From positions 1 through 36,704 of the forward strand of contig JBBIRA010000013.1 in assembly GCA_037442005.1 (NCBI GenBank): a DNA stretch of 36,704 nt, read 5' to 3'. This document shows positions 24,352 through 32,527 of this stretch, piece by piece (the stretch's first letter is position 1; every line of letters starts with the position of its first letter). The position numbers and the translations under genes were made by a program. The stretch comes from Leptospirillum sp037442005 (lineage in GTDB: Bacteria > Nitrospirota > Leptospirillia > Leptospirillales > Leptospirillaceae). The notes under the pieces are model-generated. The model saw only the letters and a list, made by a program, of their open reading frames with translations. It did no database searches and was not told where the DNA came from.

Positions 24352-25419
24352 ATGGTTAATGCACTCATCTTCGATACGCCAGCAAATGGCCCCATGGCCC
24401 TTCATCTCATCGACCAGCGACGTCTTCCCCTTGAAACGGTGACCGTTACATCGACCGATCACAAGGGGGTTGCGAACGCCATTCGTGAAATGGTCGTTCG
24501 TGGAGCGCCTGCCATTGGCATTGCCGCCGCCTACGGGATCGCGATCGGATCCGGGGAGTTTGACGGACAAAAAGGCAAGGACTATTCCGTCTGGATGGAA
24601 GATGTTTCCCGGACGCTCGCCCAGACAAGACCGACCGCGGTGAATCTCTTCTGGGCAATCGACCGGATGAGAGAATGCTGGACATCGCTTCTCTTAAGGG
24701 AAGCTTCCCCTTCTCTGATCACCCGCTCTCTGGCCGATCTGGCCAAAATGATCCATCAGGAAGATATTGATCAGAACAGGGCCATGGGGAACTACGGCCA
24801 ATCGCTCCTTCCCGATTCAGGCTCCGTTCTGACCCACTGTAATGCCGGAGCCCTGGCGACCGGTGGCTACGGCACCGCACTGGGGGTCATCCGCTCCGCG
24901 GTTGAATCAGGGAAAAAAATTCACGTCTTTGCCGATGAAACCCGCCCCTATCTTCAGGGAGCCCGTCTCACCGCCTACGAGTTGATGGAAGATCGCATCC
25001 CGACAACACTGATCACTGATGGCATGTCCGCTTCGCTCATGGCCAAGGGAAAGATCTCCGCTGTGATCGTTGGTGCAGACCGGATCACTGCCAATGGTGA
25101 TGTCGCCAACAAGATCGGAACGTATGGCCTTGCGGTTCTGGCCGCATACCACAAGATCCCGTTCTATGTGGCTGCACCCTTTTCGACCATTGATTTTGCG
25201 ATGGAAAATGGTGATCTGATCCCGATTGAAGAACGGTCCCCGGTGGAAGTCACCACAGTGGGGCCCGGCATACGGATCGCTCCACACAACGTCAGTGTCT
25301 ACAACCCGGCCAGATCGGAAGAGCACACTTCGCTGGTGACCCGGATCATCACAGAGCGGGGGGTTTTCACACCTTTCGAACTCAAAAACGCCAGCCCTCA
25401 CACCCATAAGAAGTCGTAA
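24352..25419 (+). CDS. mtnA: S-methyl-5-thioribose-1-phosphate isomerase
   Basis: A 355-residue enzyme of the methionine salvage pathway that converts methylthioribose-1-phosphate to methylthioribulose-1-phosphate in the cytosol. Family motifs: REMVVRGAPAIGIAAAYG, LTHCNAGALATGGYGTALG with the catalytic cysteine, and VGADRITANGDVANKIGTY with the catalytic aspartate, then PFYVAAPFSTID. It belongs to the fold shared with eIF2B subunits, but these motifs are specific to the isomerase. I choose ATG 24352 because a good promoter puts the transcript start there; the ATG at 24328 has no ribosome binding site. No other salvage gene is nearby; lysS follows by about 33 bases, so it may head an mtnA-lysS-lolCD operon. 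Confidence 0.93.
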   Translation: MVNALIFDTPANGPMALHLIDQRRLPLETVTVTSTDHKGVANAIREMVVRGAPAIGIAAAYGIAIGSGEFDGQKGKDYSVWMEDVSRTLAQTRPTAVNLFWAIDRMRECWTSLLLREASPSLITRSLADLAKMIHQEDIDQNRAMGNYGQSLLPDSGSVLTHCNAGALATGGYGTALGVIRSAVESGKKIHVFADETRPYLQGARLTAYELMEDRIPTTLITDGMSASLMAKGKISAVIVGADRITANGDVANKIGTYGLAVLAAYHKIPFYVAAPFSTIDFAMENGDLIPIEERSPVEVTTVGPGIRIAPHNVSVYNPARSEEHTSLVTRIITERGVFTPFELKNASPHTHKKS

Positions 25420-25452
25420 AATCTCTTCTTCGAACCAGGACAGGTGAATACC

Positions 25453-26985
25453 GTGAACCCAGATACCAGCGACAATACCGATCTTCCCGAGCAGGAACGT
25501 GTTCGCCGGGAAAAACGGGAACGACTGCTTTCTTATGGAATTGATCCTTATGGCATCGCATTCCCAGGCAGAGAGCCGATCCGAGATCTTAAAAAAAGGC
25601 TTTCACCCTGGATCCGGGAGGGTCTGGGAAAAGAGGATGTACCGGAAAACCCGGTAGCTGCCAAGATCGCCGGCCGGATCGTTCTTCTCCGTCGCTTCGG
25701 AAAAGCTTTTTTTGCCACGCTTCAGGATAACGGGGACCGATTCCAGATCTATGTCAGAAAAGACCGGCTGCCCGAAGGGGTCTACGATATTTTTAACGAC
25801 GCCATTGATATCGGAGACCATCTGGGGATCGAAGGGGTTTTTTTCAAAACCAAAACCGGGGAGCCCACGCTCGAAGCCGACACGTTATGGTTTTTGGGAA
25901 AAAGCGTCCATCCCCTTCCGGAAAAATGGCATGGGCTGTCTGACATTGAAACACGCTATCGACAGCGTTATATCGACCTGATTGTCAACCTCGAAGCCCG
26001 GCAGGTGTTTGAAGACCGCTCCCGCATTCTCTCCTCCATTCGCCGTTTCATGGATGAGCGTGGTTTTCTGGAAGTCGAAACCCCCATGATGCATCCCTCC
26101 CCTGGCGGTGCCCTGGCCCGCCCGTTTGTGACTCATCATAATTCGCTGGGAACGGACCTTTATCTGCGTATTGCCCCGGAACTCTACCTCAAAAGACTCA
26201 TCGTCGGTGGATTTACCAAGGTCTATGAAATCAACCGGAATTTCCGGAACGAAGGGTTCAGCCCGCGCCATAATCCCGAATTCACGATGATGGAGTTCTA
26301 CATGGCCTATAGCTCTCCCGAAGAGCTCATGGCCATGACCGAAGACCTTCTATCGGGTCTGTGCCAAGAGATCCGGAAGACCCGAACAATCCGCTTCGGA
26401 GACCATAAGATCGATCTCTCCGGTCCCTATGGCCGGATCTCCTATCTGGGCTCGTTAAAAGAGCATTTTTCTTTATCGGATGCAACATTGTTCGATGAGG
26501 ACTCCCTTCTCGGCTGTCTTAAAAGCGCCGGCATTCCCCTCCCCCCCCGGCGGGCGGGAAAACCCTATTTTGCCGATCTCCAGAATGCGCTCTTCGAAGA
26601 AGCGATCGAGAAACGTCTGATCCAGCCCACATTCGTTACCGGTTACCCCAAAGCGATCTCCCCCCTGGCCCGATCCACCCGGGAAAACCCGGAGATCACC
26701 GACCGGTTCGAACTGTTCATCGGAGGAATCGAGATTGCCAACGGGTTCATGGAGTTGAATGACCCGGACGACCAGCTGGCCCGGTTTCTTTCCCAGCAGG
26801 AATCCCGTCAGGCCGGAGATCTTGAAGCCCCCCCTCCGGATCTCGACTATATCCGGGCTCTTCAGATCGGTCTTCCGCCCACAGCAGGAGAAGGAATCGG
26901 GATTGATCGCCTGGTCATGCTCCTCACCGAGCAGACCTCCATCCGGGATGTCCTTTTCTTTCCCCAGATGAAACCGGAGAGCTGA
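25453..26985 (+). CDS. lysS: Lysyl-tRNA synthetase, class II
   Basis: About 510 residues, charging tRNA-Lys. The N-terminal OB-fold anticodon-binding domain (about 55-165) includes AGRIVLLRRFGKAFFATLQD. The class II core has motif 1 (FLEVETPMMHPSPGGALARP), motif 2 (VYEINRNFRNEGFSPRHNPE) and motif 3 (GIGIDRLVMLLT), plus ELNDPDDQ and RDVLFFPQMKP at the end, the pattern of bacterial LysRS. Two GTG codons compete for the start; I prefer 25453, with AGGTGA five bases upstream, over 25444, which lies inside that site. Its stop overlaps the lolC/E-like start (TGATG). Confidence 0.96.
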   Translation: MNPDTSDNTDLPEQERVRREKRERLLSYGIDPYGIAFPGREPIRDLKKRLSPWIREGLGKEDVPENPVAAKIAGRIVLLRRFGKAFFATLQDNGDRFQIYVRKDRLPEGVYDIFNDAIDIGDHLGIEGVFFKTKTGEPTLEADTLWFLGKSVHPLPEKWHGLSDIETRYRQRYIDLIVNLEARQVFEDRSRILSSIRRFMDERGFLEVETPMMHPSPGGALARPFVTHHNSLGTDLYLRIAPELYLKRLIVGGFTKVYEINRNFRNEGFSPRHNPEFTMMEFYMAYSSPEELMAMTEDLLSGLCQEIRKTRTIRFGDHKIDLSGPYGRISYLGSLKEHFSLSDATLFDEDSLLGCLKSAGIPLPPRRAGKPYFADLQNALFEEAIEKRLIQPTFVTGYPKAISPLARSTRENPEITDRFELFIGGIEIANGFMELNDPDDQLARFLSQQESRQAGDLEAPPPDLDYIRALQIGLPPTAGEGIGIDRLVMLLTEQTSIRDVLFFPQMKPES

Positions 26986-28220
26986 TGGCCCGTTTCGAAT
27001 GGACAGTCGCGCTCCGTTATCTCAAATCCCAACGGAAGCAAAGCGGCCTCTCATTTCAGACCTTCATCTCGATCTCCGGGGTGACTGTTGGTGTGGCTGC
27101 CCTCATGGCCACGCTTGCGGTCATGACCGGATTTCAACACAAGCTCCGCTCCAAGATTTTAGGGATCAATTCCCACATTATCCTTACTGATGGGCGGGGC
27201 GTTCCCATGGCCCACCCGGAGATCATCGAAGACCGTCTGAAAAAGACCAAAGGGATTCTTGCCGTTTCCCCGTTCATTCTCGGGCAGGCCATGCTCTCCT
27301 CCGATGGGACCGTCTCCGGAACCGTCATTCGAGGAATCGACCCGGCCGGGGAGAAAAGTGTCACCAGCCTATCCCGGTACATGATTTCAGGACATCTCCG
27401 GGATCTTTTGACACCCAACGGGAAAAACAAGCTTCCGGGCATCATTCTGGGGCGGGACCTGGCGGATCATCTGAACCTGACCCCGGGGGACCCGGTCGAT
27501 GTCATCAGCCCGACAGGAACTCCCTCCGCCTTCGGCATGGTTCCGAAGATTCGCCACTTTATCCTGGTCGGGGTCTTCAAAAGCGGCCTCTACGAGTATG
27601 ACAATACGCTGGCCCTTTTGAATATCGATGAGGCCCGGGGATTTCTCGGCATCCCGCCAGGAGAGGTGTCAGGCCTTGAAATCCGGGTCAAGAACATCAT
27701 GGAAGCCTCTCCCATTGCGGGCCGTCTTTCAAAAACATTAGGTTTTCCCTACTGGCCACGTTCCTGGCTCCAGATGAACAAGAACCTTTTTTCGGCCCTG
27801 CTTCTCGAAAAAACGGTGATGTTTATCATTCTCGTTCTGATTGTTCTGGTGGCCTCCTTTAACATCGTCAGCACCCTGACCATGACGGTCATGGACAAAG
27901 GGAAAGAGATTGCCATCATGAAAGCCATGGGGGCCACCCAACGGCAGATCATGCGTATTTTCATGATCGACGGACTCATGATCGGCGGGGTCGGAACAGC
28001 GATCGGTCTTCCCCTGGGATACCTGATCTGCTTTTTTCTGGAACATTTTTACCGTCTTCCCAACGACGTCTATTTTGTGAGCCATATTCCGGTCATTATC
28101 CGGATGAGTGATATTTTATCGGTCAGCCTCGCGGCCATTGGCGTCAGCTTTGCGGCAACCCTTTACCCGTCGATCCGTGCCTCACGGCTCGACCCGATCC
28201 AGGCGATCCGGTACGAATGA
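26985..28220 (+). CDS. lolC: Lipoprotein-releasing ABC transporter permease (LolC/LolE family)
   Basis: A 411-residue inner-membrane permease that helps release outer-membrane lipoproteins to the LolA carrier. Helix 1 is at about 26-50 (FISISGVTVGVAALMATLAV), a long periplasmic domain of about 220 residues follows, then three helices: MFIILVLIVLVASFNIVS, MIGGVGTAIGLPLGYLICFF and LSVSLAAIGVSFAATLYPS. KGKEIAIMKAMGAT is the cytosolic coupling segment, and SRLDPIQAIRYE is the usual C-terminus. Only one permease gene is present, as in bacteria with a LolF-type homodimer, so LolC or LolE cannot be told apart. Start overlaps lysS and end overlaps lolD by four bases. Confidence 0.93.
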   Translation: MARFEWTVALRYLKSQRKQSGLSFQTFISISGVTVGVAALMATLAVMTGFQHKLRSKILGINSHIILTDGRGVPMAHPEIIEDRLKKTKGILAVSPFILGQAMLSSDGTVSGTVIRGIDPAGEKSVTSLSRYMISGHLRDLLTPNGKNKLPGIILGRDLADHLNLTPGDPVDVISPTGTPSAFGMVPKIRHFILVGVFKSGLYEYDNTLALLNIDEARGFLGIPPGEVSGLEIRVKNIMEASPIAGRLSKTLGFPYWPRSWLQMNKNLFSALLLEKTVMFIILVLIVLVASFNIVSTLTMTVMDKGKEIAIMKAMGATQRQIMRIFMIDGLMIGGVGTAIGLPLGYLICFFLEHFYRLPNDVYFVSHIPVIIRMSDILSVSLAAIGVSFAATLYPSIRASRLDPIQAIRYE

Positions 28221-28918
28221 GCAGAGGATACCAGATCCGCACCGAAAACCTGTCCAAGTCCTACCTCATGGGCAAAAAAGAACTCCCCGTCCTGAAGGGG
28301 ATCGATCTTTTGATCCCCCAGGGAGCGTTCATGGCGCTCACCGGAGCTTCCGGAGCTGGAAAAAGCACCCTTCTGCACCTGATCGGAACCATTGACCGGC
28401 CGACATCCGGACGTGTCATCTTAGATGACAGGGATGTCTCGGTCATGGGAGAGAACGACCTTGCGGCATTTCGGAACCGGAACATCGGATTTGTCTTTCA
28501 GTTTCACCATCTCCTGCCGGAATTCACTTCTCTTGAAAATGTACTGATGCCTGCATGGATTGCCGGAAAGAATCTTGAAGAAGAGATCGGTGTGATCAGG
28601 GACCGGGCGCACAGGTTATTGAAAATCGTCGGACTCGAAGGAAGGCTTCACCATAAGCCCTCGGAACTCTCAGGGGGAGAACAGCAACGGGTGGCGATTG
28701 CCAGAGCCCTGGTGATGAACCCGGCGATTCTTTTGGCCGATGAGCCCACGGGAAACCTTGACACCCACACCAGTCTCGATGTGTTTGATCTGTTGAGACA
28801 GGTGAACCATGACCAGGGGATTACCCTGATCATGGCCACCCATAATGAAACGCTGGCAGGACGATCGGACCGGATTATTCAGATGGAAGATGGCCGTATC
28901 AGTCAGATACCAGTCTGA
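28217..28918 (+). CDS. lolD: Lipoprotein-releasing ABC transporter ATPase
   Basis: A 233-residue ABC ATPase: Walker A GASGAGKST, Q-loop FVFQFHHLLPEFTSLENV, signature LSGGEQQRVAIARAL, Walker B ILLADEPTGNLD, and the switch histidine in MATHNE. The FQFHHLLPEF segment is characteristic of LolD within the MacB/LolD group. It powers lipoprotein extraction by the permease encoded immediately upstream, whose stop codon overlaps this start by four bases. Length is normal. Convergent with the fmdB-like gene. Confidence 0.95.
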   Translation: MSRGYQIRTENLSKSYLMGKKELPVLKGIDLLIPQGAFMALTGASGAGKSTLLHLIGTIDRPTSGRVILDDRDVSVMGENDLAAFRNRNIGFVFQFHHLLPEFTSLENVLMPAWIAGKNLEEEIGVIRDRAHRLLKIVGLEGRLHHKPSELSGGEQQRVAIARALVMNPAILLADEPTGNLDTHTSLDVFDLLRQVNHDQGITLIMATHNETLAGRSDRIIQMEDGRISQIPV

Positions 28919-28936
28919 CCTTTTGAAAGATTGAGG

Positions 28937-28949
28937 CCGGAGCCTCCGG
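28937..28949. terminator. Short GC hairpin between convergent lolD and fmdB-like genes
   Basis: CCGGA (28937-28941) and TCCGG (28945-28949) form a 5-bp stem with a 3-base loop in the 31-base gap between two convergent genes. Both sides have modest T content only, so bidirectional termination is plausible but weakly supported. Confidence 0.3.
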
Positions 28950-29255
28950 TCAGGCCGGCTTGGGTTCGGTCCCGCTCTTTTCAGTGGAAGCGGCGGGAGC
29001 GGCGATCGGTTCGGGAGAAGATTTCTTTTCTCCCGATGATGAATCTGAATCACCGGAAGAAGGTCCACTCATTCCCTTTTTGGCATAATCCGTGATGTAA
29101 AAACCACTTCCCTTGAACTGGAGGGCCGGTTTTCCAAGAAGTTTCCGCAAAGGACCACCACAAACCTCACATACCGTAAGAATGGGATCTGAAAACTTCT
29201 GGATCCGTTCAATCGTCGTATCGCACTTGTCACATCGGTACTCATAAATAGGCAT
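28950..29255 (-). CDS. FmdB-family zinc ribbon protein
   Basis: A 101-residue protein opening MPIYEYRCDKC with cysteine pairs at 8/11 and 29/32, the putative regulatory zinc ribbon of the FmdB family, then LGKPALQFKGSGFYITDY, a segment highly conserved in the family. The C-terminal 35 residues are low-complexity Ser/Pro/Ala/Glu, probably disordered. Function is not established; members occur beside varied housekeeping genes and may bind nucleic acid or partner proteins. GGGAGG lies about five bases before the ATG. Single gene on the minus strand. Confidence 0.88.
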   Translation of the reverse strand: MPIYEYRCDKCDTTIERIQKFSDPILTVCEVCGGPLRKLLGKPALQFKGSGFYITDYAKKGMSGPSSGDSDSSSGEKKSSPEPIAAPAASTEKSGTEPKPA

Positions 29256-29586
29256 CAGAACCTCCCCACACAGATCAATCCTTCAGAGGGACCGGATCAG
29301 TCCCCTTTTCTTTTTCTCCCCTTAAGAATAACGAAGATCCGGTCTTTTCGGCAATAGGGATCCCGACCGGGAGGCTGTCTCCCGGCAAAGCCCCTCCACA
29401 GGCTCTATTCATCAGAATCCTTCCGAACTCATGAAGATTTTAAGTGGTGACGGCAATGAGCAGGGAAAGCTGGAAAGGGTCTTTAAAACAGGAGCGTCAG
29501 GGATTCACTCAAATGGAAAAGTCTCAGACCTCCCCGCCAGAAGGACGTGGCGGGGAAGCGCATGGTCTATCGGGGTGAGAAGAGGA
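29256..29586. other. Gap with two GC hairpins
   Basis: No supported gene. CCGGGAG (29367-29373) pairs with CTCCCGG (29379-29385). TCCCCGCC (29531-29538) pairs with GGCGGGGA (29549-29556), and AGACC/GGTCT extends this stem outward with unpaired bases between. The second lies 30 bases after the aminotransferase stop on the minus strand and may be its transcription end, though the following T tract is weak. Confidence 0.45.
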
Positions 29587-30792
29587 TCAGGAAAGCTTCG
29601 TGCAGGCTTCTTTCAGCCTGCGAACCCCCTCGTCAAGATTTTCCTGACTGGTGGCAAAGGACATTCTCATATGATGGCTGCTTCCGAATGCCGATCCGGG
29701 AACAAGGGCGACACGGGCTTCAGCGAGAAAAAATTCAGAAAGATCGACAACATTCTCGATCTGTTTCCCGGAAAAGTGTTTCCCCAACAACCCAGAGACA
29801 TCCGGAAAGGCGTAAAACGCCCCATCGGGGGGACTCATCCGGATTCCCTCGATGGCATTGAGACCCTCGATCAGATTCTGTCTCCGGCGTGCATATTTCG
29901 CAAGCATCGGTCCAAAGTAGGCCTCTGCGCTGCGAATGGCGACGACGGCCGCTTTCTGGGCGATTGAAGTCGGATTGGAAGCGGTCTGGCTCTGGATCGT
30001 CTCCACGGCTTCAATGATCGGCTGAGGCCCTGCAGCATAGCCAATACGCCAGCCGGTCATGGCGTAGGTCTTGGACACCCCATTGACAATAATCGTTCGA
30101 TCCCGGAGTTCCTGTGAAAAAGAGGCAATGGAATAGTTTTCACGTCCATCGTAGATGATTTTTTCATAGATCTCGTCAGAAATCACCGTCAGGTCATACT
30201 TTACGACCAGTTCTGCAATCCGGATCAGGTCGTCTTTCGGGATGATCGCTCCGGAGGGGTTGTTCGGGGAATTCAGAACCAGAAGACGGGATTTCGGGGT
30301 GATCGCTTTGGAGAGCGCCTCCGGAGTCAGCCGGAACCCTTCCTCAGGCCGACAGGGAACGCCAATGACATTCCCGCCATTTAACAGAATCTGGTCCGGA
30401 TAGGAAACCCAGGCCGGCATGGGAAGAAGAACATCGTCACCCGGGTTGACAAGCGCCTGAAACAGCTGAAAAAGAGAGTGTTTCGCACCGCTCGATACGA
30501 CAATTTCAGCGGGCTTGTAAGTAATTCCCTGATCCCTGACAAATTTCTCGCTGATGGCAGCCTTCAGTTCAGGAATTCCTCCGACCGCCGTGTACTTGGT
30601 GAACCCGGCTTTCAAGGCTTCAATCGCGGCTTCCTTGATCGGTTCGGGTGTATCAAAATCGGGCTCTCCTCCGGTAAAGTCGCGGACATCAATCCCCTTC
30701 GCCTTCATTTCCCGGGCCCTTCCCGCCAGTTTCAGCGTGGGAGAAGGCTTGAGATTGGAAAGTCGATCTGCCAGATGGTACTCATGCTTCAT
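29587..30792 (-). CDS. aspC: Class I/II aminotransferase, aspartate aminotransferase type
   Basis: A PLP-dependent enzyme of about 401 residues. The PLP lysine is in VNGVSKTYAMTGWRIGYAAG; other fold-type I marks are DFTGGEPDFDTPEPIKEAA, SSGAKHSLFQLFQAL, NSPNNPSGAIIP and ISDEIYEKIIYDG. The pattern (SKTYAMTGWRIG, GGEPDFDTP) is that of the I-gamma aspartate aminotransferases found in Bacillus and Thermus, which exchange amino groups between aspartate and 2-oxoglutarate and sometimes act on prephenate. The start at ATG 30792 (MKHEYHLADRL) matches the family; the frame is open to 30867 but those codons are coaD shadow. It overlaps the coaD stop by 11 bases, so the genes are coupled. Confidence 0.92.
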   Translation of the reverse strand: MKHEYHLADRLSNLKPSPTLKLAGRAREMKAKGIDVRDFTGGEPDFDTPEPIKEAAIEALKAGFTKYTAVGGIPELKAAISEKFVRDQGITYKPAEIVVSSGAKHSLFQLFQALVNPGDDVLLPMPAWVSYPDQILLNGGNVIGVPCRPEEGFRLTPEALSKAITPKSRLLVLNSPNNPSGAIIPKDDLIRIAELVVKYDLTVISDEIYEKIIYDGRENYSIASFSQELRDRTIIVNGVSKTYAMTGWRIGYAAGPQPIIEAVETIQSQTASNPTSIAQKAAVVAIRSAEAYFGPMLAKYARRRQNLIEGLNAIEGIRMSPPDGAFYAFPDVSGLLGKHFSGKQIENVVDLSEFFLAEARVALVPGSAFGSSHHMRMSFATSQENLDEGVRRLKEACTKLS

Positions 30793-31285
30793 GACGCTTT
30801 TCTCCCGAAAACTTGTGAAAAAGGGCCTGTTCCACCGGAGGTGGAACAAAAAAAGAAAGATCTCCACCGAGTTCCGCCACCTCGCGGATCATGGTGGAAG
30901 TGATGAAGATATATTTTTCGCTGGGCATCAGAAACACCGTTTCAATATCCCGGGCAAATGTCTGGTTCACCAGCGCCATGCGAAGTTCAAAATCGAAATC
31001 GGAGACAGCCCTGACACCCCGCAAGATGGCACAGGCCCCCCGGGACCTGACAAAATCCACCAGAAGAGATGAGAATCCCTCGACGATAATGGTTGGAGGA
31101 GAGGCAGGAACGACGGATTGTAAAAGGGCAATGCGTTCCTCAAGGGAAAACAGGGGTGATTTGCGTGCATTCTTCGCGACGGCAATAATGATCTCATCAA
31201 AAACGACAAGCCCCCTGCTTAACATGTCGAGGTGACCATATGTCACAGGATCAAATGTCCCCGGATAAACCGCTCGGCGTATCAT
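30782..31285 (-). CDS. coaD: Phosphopantetheine adenylyltransferase
   Basis: A 167-residue nucleotidyltransferase for the fourth step of coenzyme A synthesis, joining AMP from ATP to 4'-phosphopantetheine. YPGTFDPVTYGHLDML has the T/HxGH nucleotide site, ILRGVRAVSDFDFELRMAL the substrate loop, and ITSTMIREVAELGGDLSFFV the late adenylate-binding motif. Length is normal. It overlaps rsmD by four bases upstream and the aminotransferase by 11 bases downstream. The rsmD-coaD pairing is common in bacteria. Confidence 0.97.
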   Translation of the reverse strand: MIRRAVYPGTFDPVTYGHLDMLSRGLVVFDEIIIAVAKNARKSPLFSLEERIALLQSVVPASPPTIIVEGFSSLLVDFVRSRGACAILRGVRAVSDFDFELRMALVNQTFARDIETVFLMPSEKYIFITSTMIREVAELGGDLSFFVPPPVEQALFHKFSGEKRHEA

Positions 31286-31851
31286 GGAACGACTGGGCGG
31301 GCAAACAAGATACGGCTCTCTCCATAAGAGGTTGTCTTGAATTCATAGGCCGGAAAAAAGGCCAGCACCCATGACGAAGGGTCATCACGGTGATGATATT
31401 CCAGAATGATGGTGCTTTGGTTTTGGACTATACCACTAGATGAAAGACACCTCAAGAGTTTCTCCCAATCCGGAAAACCATAGGGGGGATCCAGAAAAAG
31501 AATATCCATCGCCACGCCTTCATACGTTTTCACAAAGTGAAGTGCGTCCTCCCGGACCAGCCGGACAGGTTGGCTTCTGAGGCGGAATTCCGACGCCAGA
31601 ACCCGTTCAAGGGTTTGATGGACCTTCCTGTCTTTCTCAACAAGGAGAACGTTCGAGGCACCGCGGGAGAGCGCTTCGAGTCCAACAGCGCCGGAGCCGG
31701 CAAACAGGTCGGCAAAAGAGGCTCCGGCAAGAGACGCACCCAAACTGTTTAATACCGCGGAACGGACTTTTTGTGTCGTCGGACGGATTGGCCCGTCCGC
31801 CACGAACGGCAGGGACAGCCCTTTCAGCGCACCGGAAAAAAGACGGATCAT
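31282..31851 (-). CDS. rsmD: 16S rRNA (guanine(966)-N(2))-methyltransferase RsmD
   Basis: 189 residues. The N-terminal GALKGLSLPFVADGPIRPTTQKVRSAVLNSL is the RsmD signature, ADLFAGSGAVGLEALSRGAS is the SAM-binding motif I, and LFLDPPYGF is the catalytic DPPY motif of N2-guanine and N6-adenine methylases. It modifies G966 in helix 31 of the small ribosomal subunit. It is the first gene of the rsmD-coaD-aminotransferase operon on the minus strand, starting 34 bases after the terminator of the peptidoglycan-binding gene; its own promoter is not evident. Confidence 0.95.
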   Translation of the reverse strand: MIRLFSGALKGLSLPFVADGPIRPTTQKVRSAVLNSLGASLAGASFADLFAGSGAVGLEALSRGASNVLLVEKDRKVHQTLERVLASEFRLRSQPVRLVREDALHFVKTYEGVAMDILFLDPPYGFPDWEKLLRCLSSSGIVQNQSTIILEYHHRDDPSSWVLAFFPAYEFKTTSYGESRILFARPVVP

Positions 31852-31858
31852 TGTTCAC

Positions 31859-31892
31859 AAAAAAAGGGAGCCCCCTGAGGGACTCCCCTTTT
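31859..31892 (-). terminator. Rho-independent terminator of the peptidoglycan-binding gene
   Basis: On the minus strand AAGGGGAG pairs with CTCCCTT across a short GC-rich loop, and the 3' arm runs into seven or more T residues (31859-31865 on the plus strand are A). It lies 22 bases after the stop of the secreted protein gene and before rsmD. Confidence 0.8.
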
Positions 31893-31914
31893 CCGGAAAA
31901 CCGGAGGGACCGTA

Positions 31915-32385
31915 TTAAAGTCCAAGTGCTTTTTTGGTTGCGGCATCGATACGGCCGGTCGCATTCAGCTTGTTGGCTTTCTGATAATCCATGAGGGCTT
32001 TACGGCTTGCAGGTCCGTAGAAACCGTCAGCCTTGATCTTGGCACCTTTGGCGATCAGGGCTTTCTGAACCTTCATCATGCTAGCGGAAGCTTTATGCTT
32101 GGCCTTTTTGACCTCATGATGAGCCATTTTCTTCGAGTTTTTGACAACCTTTTTGGTAGTCTTCTTCACTTCTTTTTTGGTGGCCTTTACATCGGTGCCT
32201 GCTGCCGCCTTGGCATCACTGGCCATTCCCTGAACTGGAGCCATCGGAGTATTTGCCGGATCGGCAAAAGCGGTGGTACCCATTGTCATCCCCTGAAAAG
32301 ACAGGGCAAAAATGGCCATCCCCGAAACAGCTGCAGAAAGAACGATACCGGTTTTGGCTCCAAAAAAACGGCCGAAGTTATTCAT
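31915..32385 (-). CDS. Secreted peptidoglycan-binding domain protein
   Basis: About 156 residues from ATG 32385 (MNNFGRFFGAKTG), with AGGAGG some ten bases upstream; ATG/other starts further up to 32415 are less likely. The N-terminus is an export signal or single membrane helix (IVLSAAVSGMAIFALSFQG) with cleavage possible after TTAFA. A strongly basic Lys/Ala linker follows (KATKKEVKKTTKKVVKNSKK), then a C-terminal PG_binding_1 domain (VQKALIAKGAKIKADGFYGP, LMDYQKANKLNATGRIDAAT). It should sit in the periplasm and bind the cell wall. The basic stretch may bind acidic polymers or DNA-like polyanions. It has its own promoter and terminator, so it is a stand-alone unit. Confidence 0.85.
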   Translation of the reverse strand: MNNFGRFFGAKTGIVLSAAVSGMAIFALSFQGMTMGTTAFADPANTPMAPVQGMASDAKAAAGTDVKATKKEVKKTTKKVVKNSKKMAHHEVKKAKHKASASMMKVQKALIAKGAKIKADGFYGPASRKALMDYQKANKLNATGRIDAATKKALGL

Positions 32386-32469
32386 GTTCAGACTTACCTC
32401 CTCAGATTGGCGCATAATGGATCACTCGATCCCGGGGTTTCTCCGCTCAATTGCAGGGACCCGATTCAA

Positions 32470-32498
32470 ATCCTATCAATACAAATCGTATGAGTCAA
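32470..32498 (-). promoter_or_regulatory. Promoter of the peptidoglycan-binding gene
   Basis: On the minus strand TTGACT (complement of 32493-32498), a 17-base spacer, TAGGAT (complement of 32470-32475). The start would lie near 32463, about 78 bases before the ATG at 32385. Confidence 0.65.
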
Positions 32499-32527
32499 GG
32501 GATTTTCTTTTTATTTTCTGTTCACCA

